Part shown: piece by piece, positions 45,880-54,720 of the stretch
Numbering within the stretch: the stretch's first letter is position 1
Layout: the number at the start of each line of letters is the position of its first letter
Source of the DNA: Acidobacteriota bacterium
GTDB taxonomy: Bacteria > Acidobacteriota > Blastocatellia > Pyrinomonadales > Pyrinomonadaceae
Direction of reading: 5' to 3'
NCBI GenBank assembly: GCA_025463135.1
Contig: JAOAPY010000029.1
Location: 95,643 to 159,642 of the forward strand
Length of the DNA stretch: 64,000 bases
Program-made: the position numbers and the translations under genes
Notes under the pieces: model-generated
What the model saw: only the letters and a program-made list of their open reading frames with translations
Told to the model about the DNA's origin: nothing
The model's database searches: none

Positions 45880-47445
45880 CTAAATGGCGCCGGCACGATC
45901 GCGTTCAATCAACACGCGCCGCAGAATCTTTCCGGAAGCCGATTTCGGAATCTTATCGATGAACTCAACAAAACGGATCTTCTTGAATGTAGCCACCTGG
46001 CCGGCGATGAATTCCATAATCTCCGCGGCGCTTACGTCATCGCTTCTAACCACATAGGCTTTTGGTAATTCGCCTGCCTCATCATCGCGAACTGGAATCA
46101 CCGCAGCATCGGAGATCGAGGGATGGGTGAGCAGGATGGCTTCCAGTTCTGCGGGCGCAACCTGGAACCCTTTGTACTTGATCAACTCTTTGGCGCGGTC
46201 GACGATGAAGAAGTGTCCGTCCTCGTCTGCATAGCCGACGTCACCAGTGTGGAGCCAGCCATCGGCATCGATGGTGTGCGCCGTTGCTTCAGGCCGATTC
46301 AAATAACCTTTCATCACCTGTGGTCCACGCACGCATAATTCGCCCTCTTTATTCGTTCCCCGGGGCTCGCCCGTTTCCAGATCGACGATTTTGCACTCGG
46401 TGTTAGGCGCGCAGACACCGACGGAGCCAAACTTCACCTGCGCCGAATCGCAGGGAGATGAATGAGTTACGGGACTCGTTTCAGTCATCCCATATCCCTG
46501 ACGAACTTTTACCTGCAAGCGATCGATACAAACTCTTGTAAGCGCCTCGCCCAGCGGAGCGGCGCCGCTGAAGAGCGTATGAAGTTTGGAAAGATCATAG
46601 TCGTCGACCAGCGGATCGTTGCTGAGGGCGATGACAATGGGCGGCACGATATGCGCCATCGTCACGCCGTGGTCCTGGACCACCCGCAGGAATTGCTCGA
46701 GCTCGAACCGCGGCATCGTGACAATCGTCGCGCCTTTCTGTAATCCCAAATTAAGAATCACCACCAGGCCATAGATATGGAACAAAGGCAGGACGCAAAT
46801 CAAAGTATCGTTTTCCGTGAAGTAGTCGAGCCCTTCCATCTGGCACAAATTCGCGACCAGGTTGCGATGTGTGAGCATCACGCCTTTGGGTAAGCCGGTG
46901 GTGCCGCTCGAATATGGGAGCGCCACCAGATCTTCGCGCGGGTCGATCTCGACTTCAGGCGCCTCGCCATCGCCCTCGAGCAGGGAAGCGAAAGGTGTAG
47001 CGCCCCCGGCTTCGCCAAATACAAACAGCTCTTCGATGTTCGCTTCGTTCGCCGCCGTGCGGGCCTTGTCGATGAACTGTGGCGCGGCGATTAAGAATTT
47101 GGCGCCGGCATCTTTTAGTTGGTGTGCCACTTCGCGATCGGTGTACAGAGGATTGATGGGAGTGATGATACCGCCGAGCATGGCGACGCCGTGAAAAACA
47201 ATCGCGTATTCGGGCACGTTCAGACTTAATATGCCGAACACTTCGCCCTTCTTGAAACCGCGCGCCGCCAGGCTTGCCGCCACGCGTCTAACCGAATGGG
47301 CCAGTGCCGCATAGGTGACGATGCGTCCCGTTGGACCTTCTATAAGGGCAGGTTTATTTCCCAGTTCCGCGGCCCGCTGCAGGACGAAGGCGGGCAGGGA
47401 AATATCCGGGATAGTTACCTCCGGGAACGGGCCACGAAAGATCAT
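45880..47445 (-). CDS. Acyl-CoA/4-coumarate-CoA ligase-like AMP-forming synthetase
   Basis: A 521-residue ANL-superfamily adenylating enzyme. The P-loop-like motif YSSGTTGLPKGVMLTH, the A5 motif GYGMTETSP, the hinge HTGDVGYADEDGHFFIVDR, KELIKYKGFQVAPAELE and the catalytic lysine in PKSASGKILRR are all present. The chemistry is carboxylate plus ATP plus CoA to acyl-CoA; the order of motifs is closest to 4-coumarate-CoA ligases and medium/long-chain acyl-CoA synthetases, and the exact acid cannot be told. It is isolated from other lipid or aromatic genes here. Confidence 0.9.
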   Translation of the reverse strand: MIFRGPFPEVTIPDISLPAFVLQRAAELGNKPALIEGPTGRIVTYAALAHSVRRVAASLAARGFKKGEVFGILSLNVPEYAIVFHGVAMLGGIITPINPLYTDREVAHQLKDAGAKFLIAAPQFIDKARTAANEANIEELFVFGEAGGATPFASLLEGDGEAPEVEIDPREDLVALPYSSGTTGLPKGVMLTHRNLVANLCQMEGLDYFTENDTLICVLPLFHIYGLVVILNLGLQKGATIVTMPRFELEQFLRVVQDHGVTMAHIVPPIVIALSNDPLVDDYDLSKLHTLFSGAAPLGEALTRVCIDRLQVKVRQGYGMTETSPVTHSSPCDSAQVKFGSVGVCAPNTECKIVDLETGEPRGTNKEGELCVRGPQVMKGYLNRPEATAHTIDADGWLHTGDVGYADEDGHFFIVDRAKELIKYKGFQVAPAELEAILLTHPSISDAAVIPVRDDEAGELPKAYVVRSDDVSAAEIMEFIAGQVATFKKIRFVEFIDKIPKSASGKILRRVLIERDRAGAI

Positions 47446-47448
47446 AGA

Positions 47449-47553
47449 AGTGTCCGCTAAACTTTAGTTTGTCGATGACGTGCGGAAAGAGCTATTTACG
47501 AAAGATGTTGAACTTCTGGGAAAGTTGTCGACAAACTGAAGTCTGTCGGACTT
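47449..47553. repeat. Inverted-repeat element, CCGACAAACT family
   Basis: Left arm GTCCGCTAAACTTTAGTTTG (47452-47471) and right arm GTCGACAAACTGAAGTCTGT, about 105 bp overall, with unrelated central sequence. It begins four bases upstream of the acyl-CoA ligase start codon, so it occupies the promoter side of that gene. Confidence 0.75.
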
Positions 47554-47626
47554 TCACGGGCTGTAGCGCGGCATACATTAGCAGGAGTGACCGGGACTCT
47601 GCAAAAAGTTTATAGTTGTTCGCCGG

Positions 47627-47703
47627 TACTGCAGGCAGCCGGCCTGCAGGCTTTTCCCGACGAGACCGCTATGGACCAACAACAAGCCGGCAGCCTGTTG
47701 TAC
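47627..47703. repeat. Inverted-repeat element, GCAGGCAGCCGGCCTGC type
   Basis: Left arm GTACTGCAGGCAGCCGGCCT (47627-47646) and right arm AGCCGGCAGCCTGTTGTAC (complementary with mismatches), 77 bp, immediately before the ATP-grasp gene. A fragment of similar wording (CAGCGGGCTGCCGG) appears near 57288. Confidence 0.6.
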
Positions 47704-47713
47704 AGTGTGCCCC

Positions 47714-48958
47714 ATGATGAAAAGTGAATCGCGCCCTCTCAACGTCGTATTGCTGGTGACCTTCTACAAAGGTGTGGACTTCATACGCGAATGCAAGAAG
47801 CTGGGCTGCCGCGTAGTCGTCATAACCAAAGAGAGGATGTTGCGGGAAGAATGGCCCCGCGACAGCATCGACGAGCTGATCGCCGTGCCTAATGATGCTT
47901 CAACCGATATCTTTATCGACCTCATGCGGCACCTCTCGCTCGAGCACAAAATTGATCGCGTGGTGGCCCTGGAAGAATTCGATATCGTGCTGGCCGCGCT
48001 GATTCGCGAGCATCTTTGTTTGCCTGGCGTAAGCAGTTCCAACGCCAACATCTTTCGCGACAAATTGCCGATGAGCCTCAAGACCAAAGCAGCGGGCATC
48101 ACCGTGCCGGATTTCTCGCCGCTGATTAATCGCGAGGACCTGTTGGAGTTCATGGACCGCGTACCGCCCCCCTGGATAATCAAACCGCGCGCTGACGCTT
48201 CTGCGATCGGCATGCGAAAAGTTGAAGGGCCGGAGCAGGTGTGGCAGGTTATCGATGAAATGAACGCGCGCGAGCGCCTGAACGAACGAGCTTCATACTA
48301 TTTTTTGGCGCGCTTCGTTCCCGGCGAGGTTTTTCATGTCGACGCAACCGTGCAAAATGGCCGCGTGGTATTCGCGGCCGCCAATCGCTACGGCCGGCCG
48401 CCGCTGCAGGTTGCGCACGGTGGCGGCGCTTATATCTCACACACGCTCGCGCACGGTTCGGCAGATCAGAAAAGGCTCTTTGAGATCAACCGGAAGCTTA
48501 TCAAGGCCCTGGGCCTACGCAACGGAGTAACCCATGCCGAGTTCATCAAGAGCGATGCCGATGGGACTTTCTATTTTCTTGAAATCGCTTCGCGCGTAGG
48601 CGGTGCTTATATTGCAGAGGTGTTGGAAGCTGCGTCGGGTATCAACCTCTGGCGCGAATGGGCCAGACTGGAAATCGCGGGCGAGGATGCAGCGAAATCA
48701 CCACGTCCGGAAAAGCCGCGTAAGGATTACGCCGGCATTGTGTTATCGCTCGCGCGACAGGAGCAGCCTGACACTGCCGCCTATGACGATTCGGAAATCG
48801 TTTATCGCGTTAAGAAGAAGCATCACGTTGGCTTGATCGTCCGCTCGCCAAAGCTTGAACGCGTCACCGAGTTATTGGACCAGTACGCGCAGCGTTTTGC
48901 CGAAGACTTCATCGCGGTTGTGCCGCCGCTCCAACGGGCTGAAGAAGCACTGACCTAG
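47714..48958 (+). CDS. ATP-grasp ligase of unknown substrate
   Basis: A 414-residue ATP-grasp enzyme. The N-terminal Rossmann-like part (LNVVLLVTFYKGVDFIREC) is followed by the ATP-grasp region: PPWIIKPRADASAIGMRKV (first nucleotide lysine), then YFLARFVPGEVFHVDA, and the metal-binding site in FYFLEIASRVGGAYIAEVL where Glu and Arg/Asn equivalents are expected. Such proteins join a carboxylate to an amine or thiol at the cost of ATP. No partner gene hints at the product. The ATG is chosen over a GTG three codons earlier. Confidence 0.87.
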   Translation: MMKSESRPLNVVLLVTFYKGVDFIRECKKLGCRVVVITKERMLREEWPRDSIDELIAVPNDASTDIFIDLMRHLSLEHKIDRVVALEEFDIVLAALIREHLCLPGVSSSNANIFRDKLPMSLKTKAAGITVPDFSPLINREDLLEFMDRVPPPWIIKPRADASAIGMRKVEGPEQVWQVIDEMNARERLNERASYYFLARFVPGEVFHVDATVQNGRVVFAAANRYGRPPLQVAHGGGAYISHTLAHGSADQKRLFEINRKLIKALGLRNGVTHAEFIKSDADGTFYFLEIASRVGGAYIAEVLEAASGINLWREWARLEIAGEDAAKSPRPEKPRKDYAGIVLSLARQEQPDTAAYDDSEIVYRVKKKHHVGLIVRSPKLERVTELLDQYAQRFAEDFIAVVPPLQRAEEALT

Positions 48959-48984
48959 GCCAACGATAAGCGTCGTTAACGTCG

Positions 48985-49066
48985 AGTCCGACAAGCTCCA
49001 GCTTGTCGTCTTCTTTCGATAAATACTTGCTGACCAGGCAAACGACAAACTGAAGTTTGTCGCACC
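48985..49066. repeat. Inverted-repeat element, CCGACAAACT family
   Basis: Left arm AGTCCGACAAGCTCCAGCTT (48985-49004) and right arm ACGACAAACTGAAGTTTGTC, ~82 bp, in the convergent gap between the ATP-grasp gene and the kinase-like gene. Confidence 0.75.
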
Positions 49067-49072
49067 GCCTGC

Positions 49073-50008
49073 TTATTGCGTCAGGTGGACCAGCAGGTCA
49101 ATGCGCTCGCGGACGGTTTGGGCCATTTCGTCCACAACCTGATCGCTGTAGTTGGCCGCGCGGAACGCATCCTTCAACTGATCGTCACTCAACTTGCTTA
49201 GCCAACCCGCCATCCAGTGCGCATCCTCGAGTGTGATGCCTTCAAAGATTCCTTTGTTTTTGCCGCTGTAGTGAAAGTCGATAACGTTGTGCTTCACGCC
49301 TTCGATGAAATCGGTCTTAACAAAGTCCGAAGGTTTGTTTCGACTGCGCGAAATCATTCCGCCCGTTTTACCCATCGAACCACCCAGATCGCTGATGACA
49401 TAACGCTGTTCAGGCTGGCCCGCATCATTGGTTGCCAGCAGGATCTTGTTGTTCGAATCCTTCATGTCCCAGTTGTTGATCAGCAGCATCATGATCTTCA
49501 GACCCTGAAACTCGCGCGAACCCTGGAAGGGGTTGTCGGTCCAACTCCACTCGCTTTCACGTTTGATGTCTTTAGGCCGCGCTTCGAGCCGCACGTTGTC
49601 AAAGTTGCCTTTGCCTTCGATCGTCAAGTGCGGCACCAGATAGACTATTTCGGTCTCATAACCGACGGCCCAAACAAGTCGATTTGAAGCAGTCTCGCTC
49701 TGCGCTTCTTTGCTGACCTTCGCCACCCACACATTTCCCGCAGCATCGCGAACTCGATACTTCGTTGAGGCGCCACCAGTCTCCTGCTCAATAAAGGTAA
49801 CGTGGCTCAGGTCGGGCTTCATGGCGTCGCCGCCGGCGCCGGTAAGCAGGTTGCGGGCCTCAATTCCCACGGGCTCGCGCCAAAGCACTGGGGTTCCCGC
49901 GGGCTCTCCGTTGTTCTTGTGGCTTTTCTGTGCCGGGCTAAGCGACGGGCAACCAAACAGAATAATTATCAGCAAAAGAAAAAGTCGGATGAAATTCATT
50001 TGCGACAC
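49073..50008 (-). CDS. Lipoprotein with kinase-like fold (HipA/Fam20-type motifs), function unknown
   Basis: A 311-residue exported protein beginning at the GTG at 50008, which has GGAGG 8 bp upstream; an ATG three codons later is further from it. Residues 5-20 form a signal with lipobox L17-F18-G19-C20. The mature part has features of a protein-kinase-like fold: VWVAKVSKE (Lys97, beta-3 lysine), an acidic helix ~117-121, the catalytic-loop-like NNWDMKDSNN (Asp181, Asn187) and DLGG (Asp207, metal-binding DxG). The order and spacing resemble atypical kinases such as HipA or Fam20, but this family is not one I can name and the assignment is from motifs alone. An exported ATP-dependent kinase would be unusual because ATP is scarce outside the membrane. 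Confidence 0.7.
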   Translation of the reverse strand: MSQMNFIRLFLLLIIILFGCPSLSPAQKSHKNNGEPAGTPVLWREPVGIEARNLLTGAGGDAMKPDLSHVTFIEQETGGASTKYRVRDAAGNVWVAKVSKEAQSETASNRLVWAVGYETEIVYLVPHLTIEGKGNFDNVRLEARPKDIKRESEWSWTDNPFQGSREFQGLKIMMLLINNWDMKDSNNKILLATNDAGQPEQRYVISDLGGSMGKTGGMISRSRNKPSDFVKTDFIEGVKHNVIDFHYSGKNKGIFEGITLEDAHWMAGWLSKLSDDQLKDAFRAANYSDQVVDEMAQTVRERIDLLVHLTQ

Positions 50009-50180
50009 GATGTGTGCCTCCTGTTTGTACGCCGGGTCGTAGTTTTCCCGTACAGCGTTCAGCCAATACGTCTCGTTTATAAACATCGCTGGCGCTCAGA
50101 AATGCTCTCGACTGAACTTGGCAATCCAAAGGCCAGACGCTCCGCTTGGGACGTGTTTTCAATGCGAAAGAGCGCAGCTC

Positions 50181-50278
50181 AGGCTGATACCACGGCTTGC
50201 GCCGTGGGGGTTCACGCTTATGCCGATGCAAGTCTAGCTGCGAGCGTGAAAGACCACGGGGCGAGCCGTGGCATCTGA
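50181..50278. repeat. Inverted-repeat element, CCACGGCTTGCGCCGTGG type
   Basis: Left half contains ACCACGGCTTGCGCCGTGG and GTTCACGCTTATGCC; the right half contains GCGTGAAAGACCACGGGGCG and AGCCGTGGCATCTGA, the inverted order. About 98 bp, with each arm also a small palindrome. It lies in the divergent spacer 50009-50450, where I see no gene; the promoters of both flanking genes must be here. Confidence 0.75.
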
Positions 50279-50450
50279 AGCGCTCCGATTTGTCCGGTGG
50301 TCATACCTCAACCTCAGCGCACAAAAACGCATCGCTGGGAAGTCTTCCGAACTTGCGTATCCCTGCCAACAGGGCCGCAGAACTTAAATCGATTTGCGAG
50401 CGTAAGACCGCATGCTTTCACACTATTCTGCACACGTTGTTGGAGTTGTC

Positions 50451-51530
50451 ATGCGCATCCTTTGTCTGTTGATACTCATCCTCCTCGCGCCGGTGTTCAC
50501 TTTGGCCCAATCAGAACAATTCGAGATGGTTAAGGTTGCCGAAGACGTGTACGCCGCGATTCGCAAAGAGCCGCCCGGGTTGACCGTTAACGGCAACAGC
50601 GTCTTTATCATCAACGATCGCGATGTGATCGTCGTGGATACAACTCTTACACCCGGCACCGCAAAGGAAGAGTTGGCGGCGCTGCGACGGCTAACGAATA
50701 AACCGGTGACCTATGTCATCAACACTCACTGGCATGACGACCACATCATGGGGAACCAGGTTTATCGCGACGCGTTCCCGCATGCTGAATTCATTGCCCA
50801 CGTGAAGACTCGTGAATATCTGCCGACCACCGGACTGGCAAACAGAAAGCAAGCCATGGCGCCGGACGGCTATCCCGCATTCATTAATTTCCTGCGCAGC
50901 CTGTTGGAAAGAAATAAAAAACAGAGCGGCGAACCGCTGAGCGCGGAAGAACGATCGACCTATGCGAGCGATCTCGAGATCGCCGAAAGCTATATGGCAG
51001 AGAATCCGGGCGTCGAAATTGTTTTGCCCACGATCACGCTGGACGATCGCTTAACGCTTTATCGCGGTGAGCGCACGATTGACATCCGCTATCTGGGGCG
51101 CGGTCATACCAGCGGCGACATTGTCGTGTACCTGCAGAAAGAAGGAGTGGTGATTACAGGTGACCTGGTAATTTTGCCCGTGCCTTATGTGGGTGATCCG
51201 CAATCGCATCCCGGCGATTGGAGTGCGACGCTGCAAAGGCTGATCGCGCTGCATGCCTCCGTTATCATTCCCGGTCATGGCCCAGTGCTGCGAGATGACT
51301 CATATTTGCAGTTAATGTCGCGGTTGTTCGCCTCGATCAGAGAGCAGGTTGAAGCTGCGGTGAGGCGCGGTGAGACGCTCGAGCAGACGCGAAAGTCCGT
51401 CAAGCTGGATGAGTTTCGCAAAACCTTTGTCGGTGAGTCGCCTGTGAGAAGAGCCATCTTTGCCAACTACGTCATCGGCCCCGCCGTGGCCGCTGCCTTC
51501 CATGATGCTTCGTGTAAAGCAGACTGTTAG
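50451..51530 (+). CDS. Exported metallo-beta-lactamase-fold hydrolase
   Basis: A 359-residue protein starting at the ATG at 50451 (GGAG 7 bp upstream), with a signal peptide (LCLLILILLAPVFTLAQ). The MBL metal site is complete: THWHDDHIMGN (H-x-H-x-D-H), a His in YLGRGHTSGDIVVY, the bridging Asp in VITGDLVILP and the last His in IIPGHGP. A long linker between the first and second metal motifs distinguishes it from class B beta-lactamases and places it with QPP/SoxH-like hydrolases. The natural substrate, and hence any effect on antibiotics, cannot be inferred. Confidence 0.9.
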   Translation: MRILCLLILILLAPVFTLAQSEQFEMVKVAEDVYAAIRKEPPGLTVNGNSVFIINDRDVIVVDTTLTPGTAKEELAALRRLTNKPVTYVINTHWHDDHIMGNQVYRDAFPHAEFIAHVKTREYLPTTGLANRKQAMAPDGYPAFINFLRSLLERNKKQSGEPLSAEERSTYASDLEIAESYMAENPGVEIVLPTITLDDRLTLYRGERTIDIRYLGRGHTSGDIVVYLQKEGVVITGDLVILPVPYVGDPQSHPGDWSATLQRLIALHASVIIPGHGPVLRDDSYLQLMSRLFASIREQVEAAVRRGETLEQTRKSVKLDEFRKTFVGESPVRRAIFANYVIGPAVAAAFHDASCKADC

Positions 51531-51714
51531 TTTGCGAGCGTGCGTTGAATGACATTCGACGAAATCGCGGGCGGGCAGCTTGTGTACATTAAATTTGGAG
51601 TGCGACGTGCGCACCCCAGCGCGGCTGCCGCGCCGGGGACCCCGCCTGTCGTCGCTTTGGTGACTGGTCACCGCACTCCGCATTCAGACCGTAGCCTGTA
51701 ATCACGGCCTTTGC

Positions 51715-51742
51715 TTGACGCAAAATTCGTTTCGCGTACAAT
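51715..51742 (+). promoter_or_regulatory. Strong sigma-70 promoter before the GT2 gene
   Basis: TTGACG (51715-51720), a 16-bp spacer and TACAAT (51737-51742), predicting a start near 51749, about 114 nt upstream of the GT2 ATG. Confidence 0.7.
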
Positions 51743-51748
51743 GCCAAA

Positions 51749-51846
51749 CACTTGGGCTTGATGGCTGGATGCCTCGCCCCGGCGCGGCCCGAAATGGTTG
51801 CGTTTGGAAAGCGGCGTGTGGTGAGGACACGCCGCTTTCGCTTTTG
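51749..51846 (+). ncRNA. Possible short leader RNA or attenuator ending in a hairpin
   Basis: The ~98-nt segment behind the promoter at 51715 ends in a 12-bp stem (51809-51820 with 51828-51839, arm AAAGCGGCGTGT) with a 7-nt loop and is followed by CGCTTTT. An inner GC-rich hairpin (51775-51792) precedes it. The pattern of promoter, structured RNA and terminator-like hairpin ~17 bp before the next ATG fits either an attenuator of the GT2 gene or an independent small RNA. It does not match any riboswitch consensus I know. The 51531-51714 part of the spacer has only a loose inverted repeat (AGTGCGACGTGC/TCACCGCACT). Confidence 0.4.
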
Positions 51847-51862
51847 ATCACCAAAACGCACG

Positions 51863-52843
51863 ATGAAAATCAGCGTCGTTATTCCAGTAAGAAACGAGGA
51901 AGAGTCGATCCGTGCGCTGCTCGATGGTCTGCTCGATCAGTCTCTGCCAGCGGCTGAAATCTTAATCACCGATGGTGGCTCAAGCGATGCCACCGCCGCC
52001 ATTGTCAACGACTACGCCCAACGAAATCCATCCGTCCGTTTGTTTCGTGAAGCCCTGGCTTTGCCTGGACGTGGCCGCAACGTCGCGGCTGCGAATGCCT
52101 CGTATCAGTGGCTGGCTTTTATTGATGCGGGCGTTGTACCCGAGCCCGACTGGCTGGCCCAATTGGCCGCTGGCGCGGGTGCGAACCCAGACACGGACGT
52201 TGTTTTCGGCGCCTGGGAACCGGTAACCGATACTTTTTTCAAGGAATGCGCGGCCATTGCCTATGCCTTCGTCCCCAACCGCGAAAGCCTGGCAGAGGTT
52301 AGGCAGGCCCGGGCTATTTTTTCGTCGTTGCTGCGCCGCTCTGTCTGGGAAAGGGTGGGCGGGTTTCCCGAACATTTGCGTTCGGCGGAGGACCACCTGT
52401 TTATCAGCAAGATTGAAGACGAGGGATTCAAGATAAGTTACGCTCCCGCCGCTGTGGTCAGATGGACCATGCAGCCAACCTTTGGCCTTACGTTCAAGCG
52501 CTTCGTTACCTATTCCAGAAATAATTTGGCTGCGGGTTTGTGGAGAGAGTGGCAGGCCGCGATTTTAATTCGTTACGCAGTGCTGCTGTTGGGCGCAATC
52601 ATCTTGGCTGCTTTCACGGGCTGGTGGCCAATCGTCCTCGTCACCCTCCTGGTGTTATTGCTGACGGCCCGCTCACTGGCAGCGCTCTGGCGAAATCGCA
52701 AAAGGTTTCCGGCCGGTATCGGCCGCAACCTTCGCCGGTTACTCTTGCTGATACCGATATTGATTGTCCTTGATGCGGCCACTGTTGTGGGTACTGTGGA
52801 TTGGATCGTCAGGGACAAGTTGCGTTTGGGTAGTGCGTCGTAA
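51863..52843 (+). CDS. Glycosyltransferase family 2
   Basis: A 326-residue GT-A fold enzyme with a membrane-associated C-terminus. ISVVIPVRNEEESI and ITDGGSSDATA bind the nucleotide sugar, AFIDAGVVPEPDWL replaces the D-x-D, and SAEDHLFISKIEDEG holds the catalytic acid. Two to three hydrophobic segments (~235-270 and ~290-315) follow. It likely adds a sugar to a lipid-linked or surface polysaccharide. It is the first gene of a small surface-polysaccharide patch. Confidence 0.9.
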   Translation: MKISVVIPVRNEEESIRALLDGLLDQSLPAAEILITDGGSSDATAAIVNDYAQRNPSVRLFREALALPGRGRNVAAANASYQWLAFIDAGVVPEPDWLAQLAAGAGANPDTDVVFGAWEPVTDTFFKECAAIAYAFVPNRESLAEVRQARAIFSSLLRRSVWERVGGFPEHLRSAEDHLFISKIEDEGFKISYAPAAVVRWTMQPTFGLTFKRFVTYSRNNLAAGLWREWQAAILIRYAVLLLGAIILAAFTGWWPIVLVTLLVLLLTARSLAALWRNRKRFPAGIGRNLRRLLLLIPILIVLDAATVVGTVDWIVRDKLRLGSAS

Positions 52844-52914
52844 CTCTGCGTCTTTGCGCCTATGCGGTAGATGGTGTTTTTTTTCCCGCAAAGGCGCAGC
52901 ATCACAAAGAATTC

Positions 52915-53703
52915 TTAACCAGGGAACAGCGGCTTGCGAGCCAGGTAATAAGTCCAGGGGGAGTCGCGGTCGTGCTCGACCTTACTGCCTTCCATGTCAT
53001 ACGCTTCCACGTCGACGAAACCAGCCGCTTCCAACTGCGCCCGCTGTTGATCGATACCAACATAATAGGACAGCAAGGAAAAGCCGTGTGCGTTGTCGTT
53101 GACGATGGCGTATTCATCCGTATGGATCTCATGCCGTTGCATGCGGAAGTGCTTTGGCAGGAAAGCCACGGTGTAGAGACAATTCTTGAGAAATCCGAGA
53201 TTCAAACGAATGCCTTCCTGCCATGGGAGCTTGTTGAAGTAGCGGTAGTCCCGGTTATGGGTTGAGAACATAAAAAATCCTCCAGGCCGGAGCACGCGCA
53301 AAACTTCTTTCAGCACTCGCAAACGATCTTCATGAGTTACATAGTCGATCCCGTTCAAGGAAAAAAGCACGAACGCGAAACCATCAGCCGGGAATATGCT
53401 GAGGTCTCGAGCGTCGCAGCAAAAGAGATCTGCTCGAGGATATTTTCTCCGGGTCGCCTCGATGCACGCGGCTGTGTAATCGATGCCGATGTAGTCGCGG
53501 CTAATCTCCAGCAGGAATTTTGTGGTGCGGCCGCCGCCAATGCCGATGTCCAGTAACTTCTGGTTCTTGATAGCAGGAAGAAGGCTGTCCAGTATCACGC
53601 GTTCGGTCTGGTGAGTGAAATCGAGTTCGTCGTACCAGTCAACGACTTTCGGGCTCGCATAGCCGCGCTTGTTTAAATCGTCGATGTCGGTTTGACGGGT
53701 CAT
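52915..53703 (-). CDS. Class I SAM-dependent methyltransferase
   Basis: A 262-residue methyltransferase. Motif I is LLDIGIGGGRTTKFLLE, motif II-like IGIDYTAACIEATRR follows, and motif post-II/III is RVLRPGGFFMFSTHN. The C-terminal part (~160-250) is variable, as in methyltransferases acting on sugars or small molecules. The substrate is unknown; the surrounding GT2, deacetylase and GNAT-like genes suggest a glycan. It is convergent to the GT2 gene. Confidence 0.88.
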   Translation of the reverse strand: MTRQTDIDDLNKRGYASPKVVDWYDELDFTHQTERVILDSLLPAIKNQKLLDIGIGGGRTTKFLLEISRDYIGIDYTAACIEATRRKYPRADLFCCDARDLSIFPADGFAFVLFSLNGIDYVTHEDRLRVLKEVLRVLRPGGFFMFSTHNRDYRYFNKLPWQEGIRLNLGFLKNCLYTVAFLPKHFRMQRHEIHTDEYAIVNDNAHGFSLLSYYVGIDQQRAQLEAAGFVDVEAYDMEGSKVEHDRDSPWTYYLARKPLFPG

Positions 53704-53747
53704 TAACGGTCAATCTTGGAATTTGAAAAAGTCGAGTGTGAATTGGA

Positions 53748-53894
53748 CAGTAGGGAAGGGGGACCCTGTCCCCGCTTCAAGTGGGAGTATGCTTCTTGAC
53801 GAGATTCACAAATCGACCCGACAGAAATTGACTCTCTGGCATTGCGGGCTCCTCCTGCAACTTGAGGCGGGGACAGAGTCCCCTTCCCGACTGC
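53748..53894. repeat. Inverted-repeat element, GGGGACCCTGTCCCC family
   Basis: Left arm GAAGGGGGACCCTGTCCCCG and right arm CGGGGACAGAGTCCCCTTCC, ~147 bp, with an additional GCTTCAAG/CTTGAGGC pair continuing the stems. It lies between the methyltransferase and the GNAT-like gene. Confidence 0.8.
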
Positions 53895-53961
53895 CCAATC
53901 ACCACCTGGCTTGGATATCCGGAAATGACTTCACCGAAACTCTTCAAGTACGCCGTAGGGA

Positions 53962-54720
53962 TCAAATTGCCTTTCCCAATAGCCTGGTCCTGAGGCGCAG
54001 AAACAGCGTGCCTTTCAGGGTCAATGCCTCTTCGCAGATGTAGTTCTTTACAACCTCGCCGCCGAACTGTTCCTTGAATTTGTTTATGGCGAGACGCTCC
54101 AAATCTTTTGTGCCGTCGTACCAGCCGCCAAAATCATAAGTTGATATGCCAGCGTTCTTAAAGTGCAGCATGTCCTGCCAATGATGATAGCGATTGGCGC
54201 GGCCCACCATTTGGCGAAACTGGAGACTGGGGTTATGGCGAAAGAACGACACCGAATAGAGCAACGTCGCTCGTTGCCGGCTGCGGTGATACGCGTGCCA
54301 TACGAGTTTGGCGCCCTGGCGATCAGATATATGCGTCAGCTCCAGCAGTCCGGCGCCGGCGAGTAGAGCCAGCCATCTTCGATCCAGTGCTGGTTGACCT
54401 TTCTGAGTTAGAAATTCTTTCGCTGAGTCGGAAAACTCTTCAAGGATTTTGGTTTCGTTTCCGTCCCAGCATCCATAACTCAAGTCATCGCGTGCTTGCG
54501 CCCGCGTGATTTCGTAACGCGTCCCACGCTTCATATTGGAAAAAATCGTTTCGGAATTTCGGGTGAGGTCGACCAGTACGGTATAGAACTCGCGAGCAAG
54601 CGTGCCGCTGAGTGGATGAGTTTGCTGGAAGCGGCGTTTCAAATCAGCGCCGGGGGTTTCTATGTCTTCACCGTTCCAGCATTCAACTATGCGGATGAAT
54701 TTTTTCCGGTAAGCAATCAT
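53962..54720 (-). CDS. FemAB/GNAT-like acyltransferase
   Basis: A 252-residue protein of the GNAT superfamily with a FemAB or BioF2-like layout: NMKRGTRYEITRAQARDDL in the N-terminal half, LLALVHAYH-type central strands (KLVWHAYHRSRQRATLLY) and YDFGGWYDG near the C-terminal third, where FemAB proteins have a conserved D-x-x-G. It may acylate or aminoacylate a peptidoglycan or glycan-linked substrate. Its first 38 bp overlap the end of the deacetylase gene, so the two are translationally linked. The specific acceptor is not known. Confidence 0.75.
   Translation of the reverse strand: MIAYRKKFIRIVECWNGEDIETPGADLKRRFQQTHPLSGTLAREFYTVLVDLTRNSETIFSNMKRGTRYEITRAQARDDLSYGCWDGNETKILEEFSDSAKEFLTQKGQPALDRRWLALLAGAGLLELTHISDRQGAKLVWHAYHRSRQRATLLYSVSFFRHNPSLQFRQMVGRANRYHHWQDMLHFKNAGISTYDFGGWYDGTKDLERLAINKFKEQFGGEVVKNYICEEALTLKGTLFLRLRTRLLGKAI

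Noticed and set aside
50451..51530. Considered as a beta-lactamase resistance gene
   Set aside because: The metal motifs are shared by the whole MBL fold; sequence around the active site does not match known class B lactamases.
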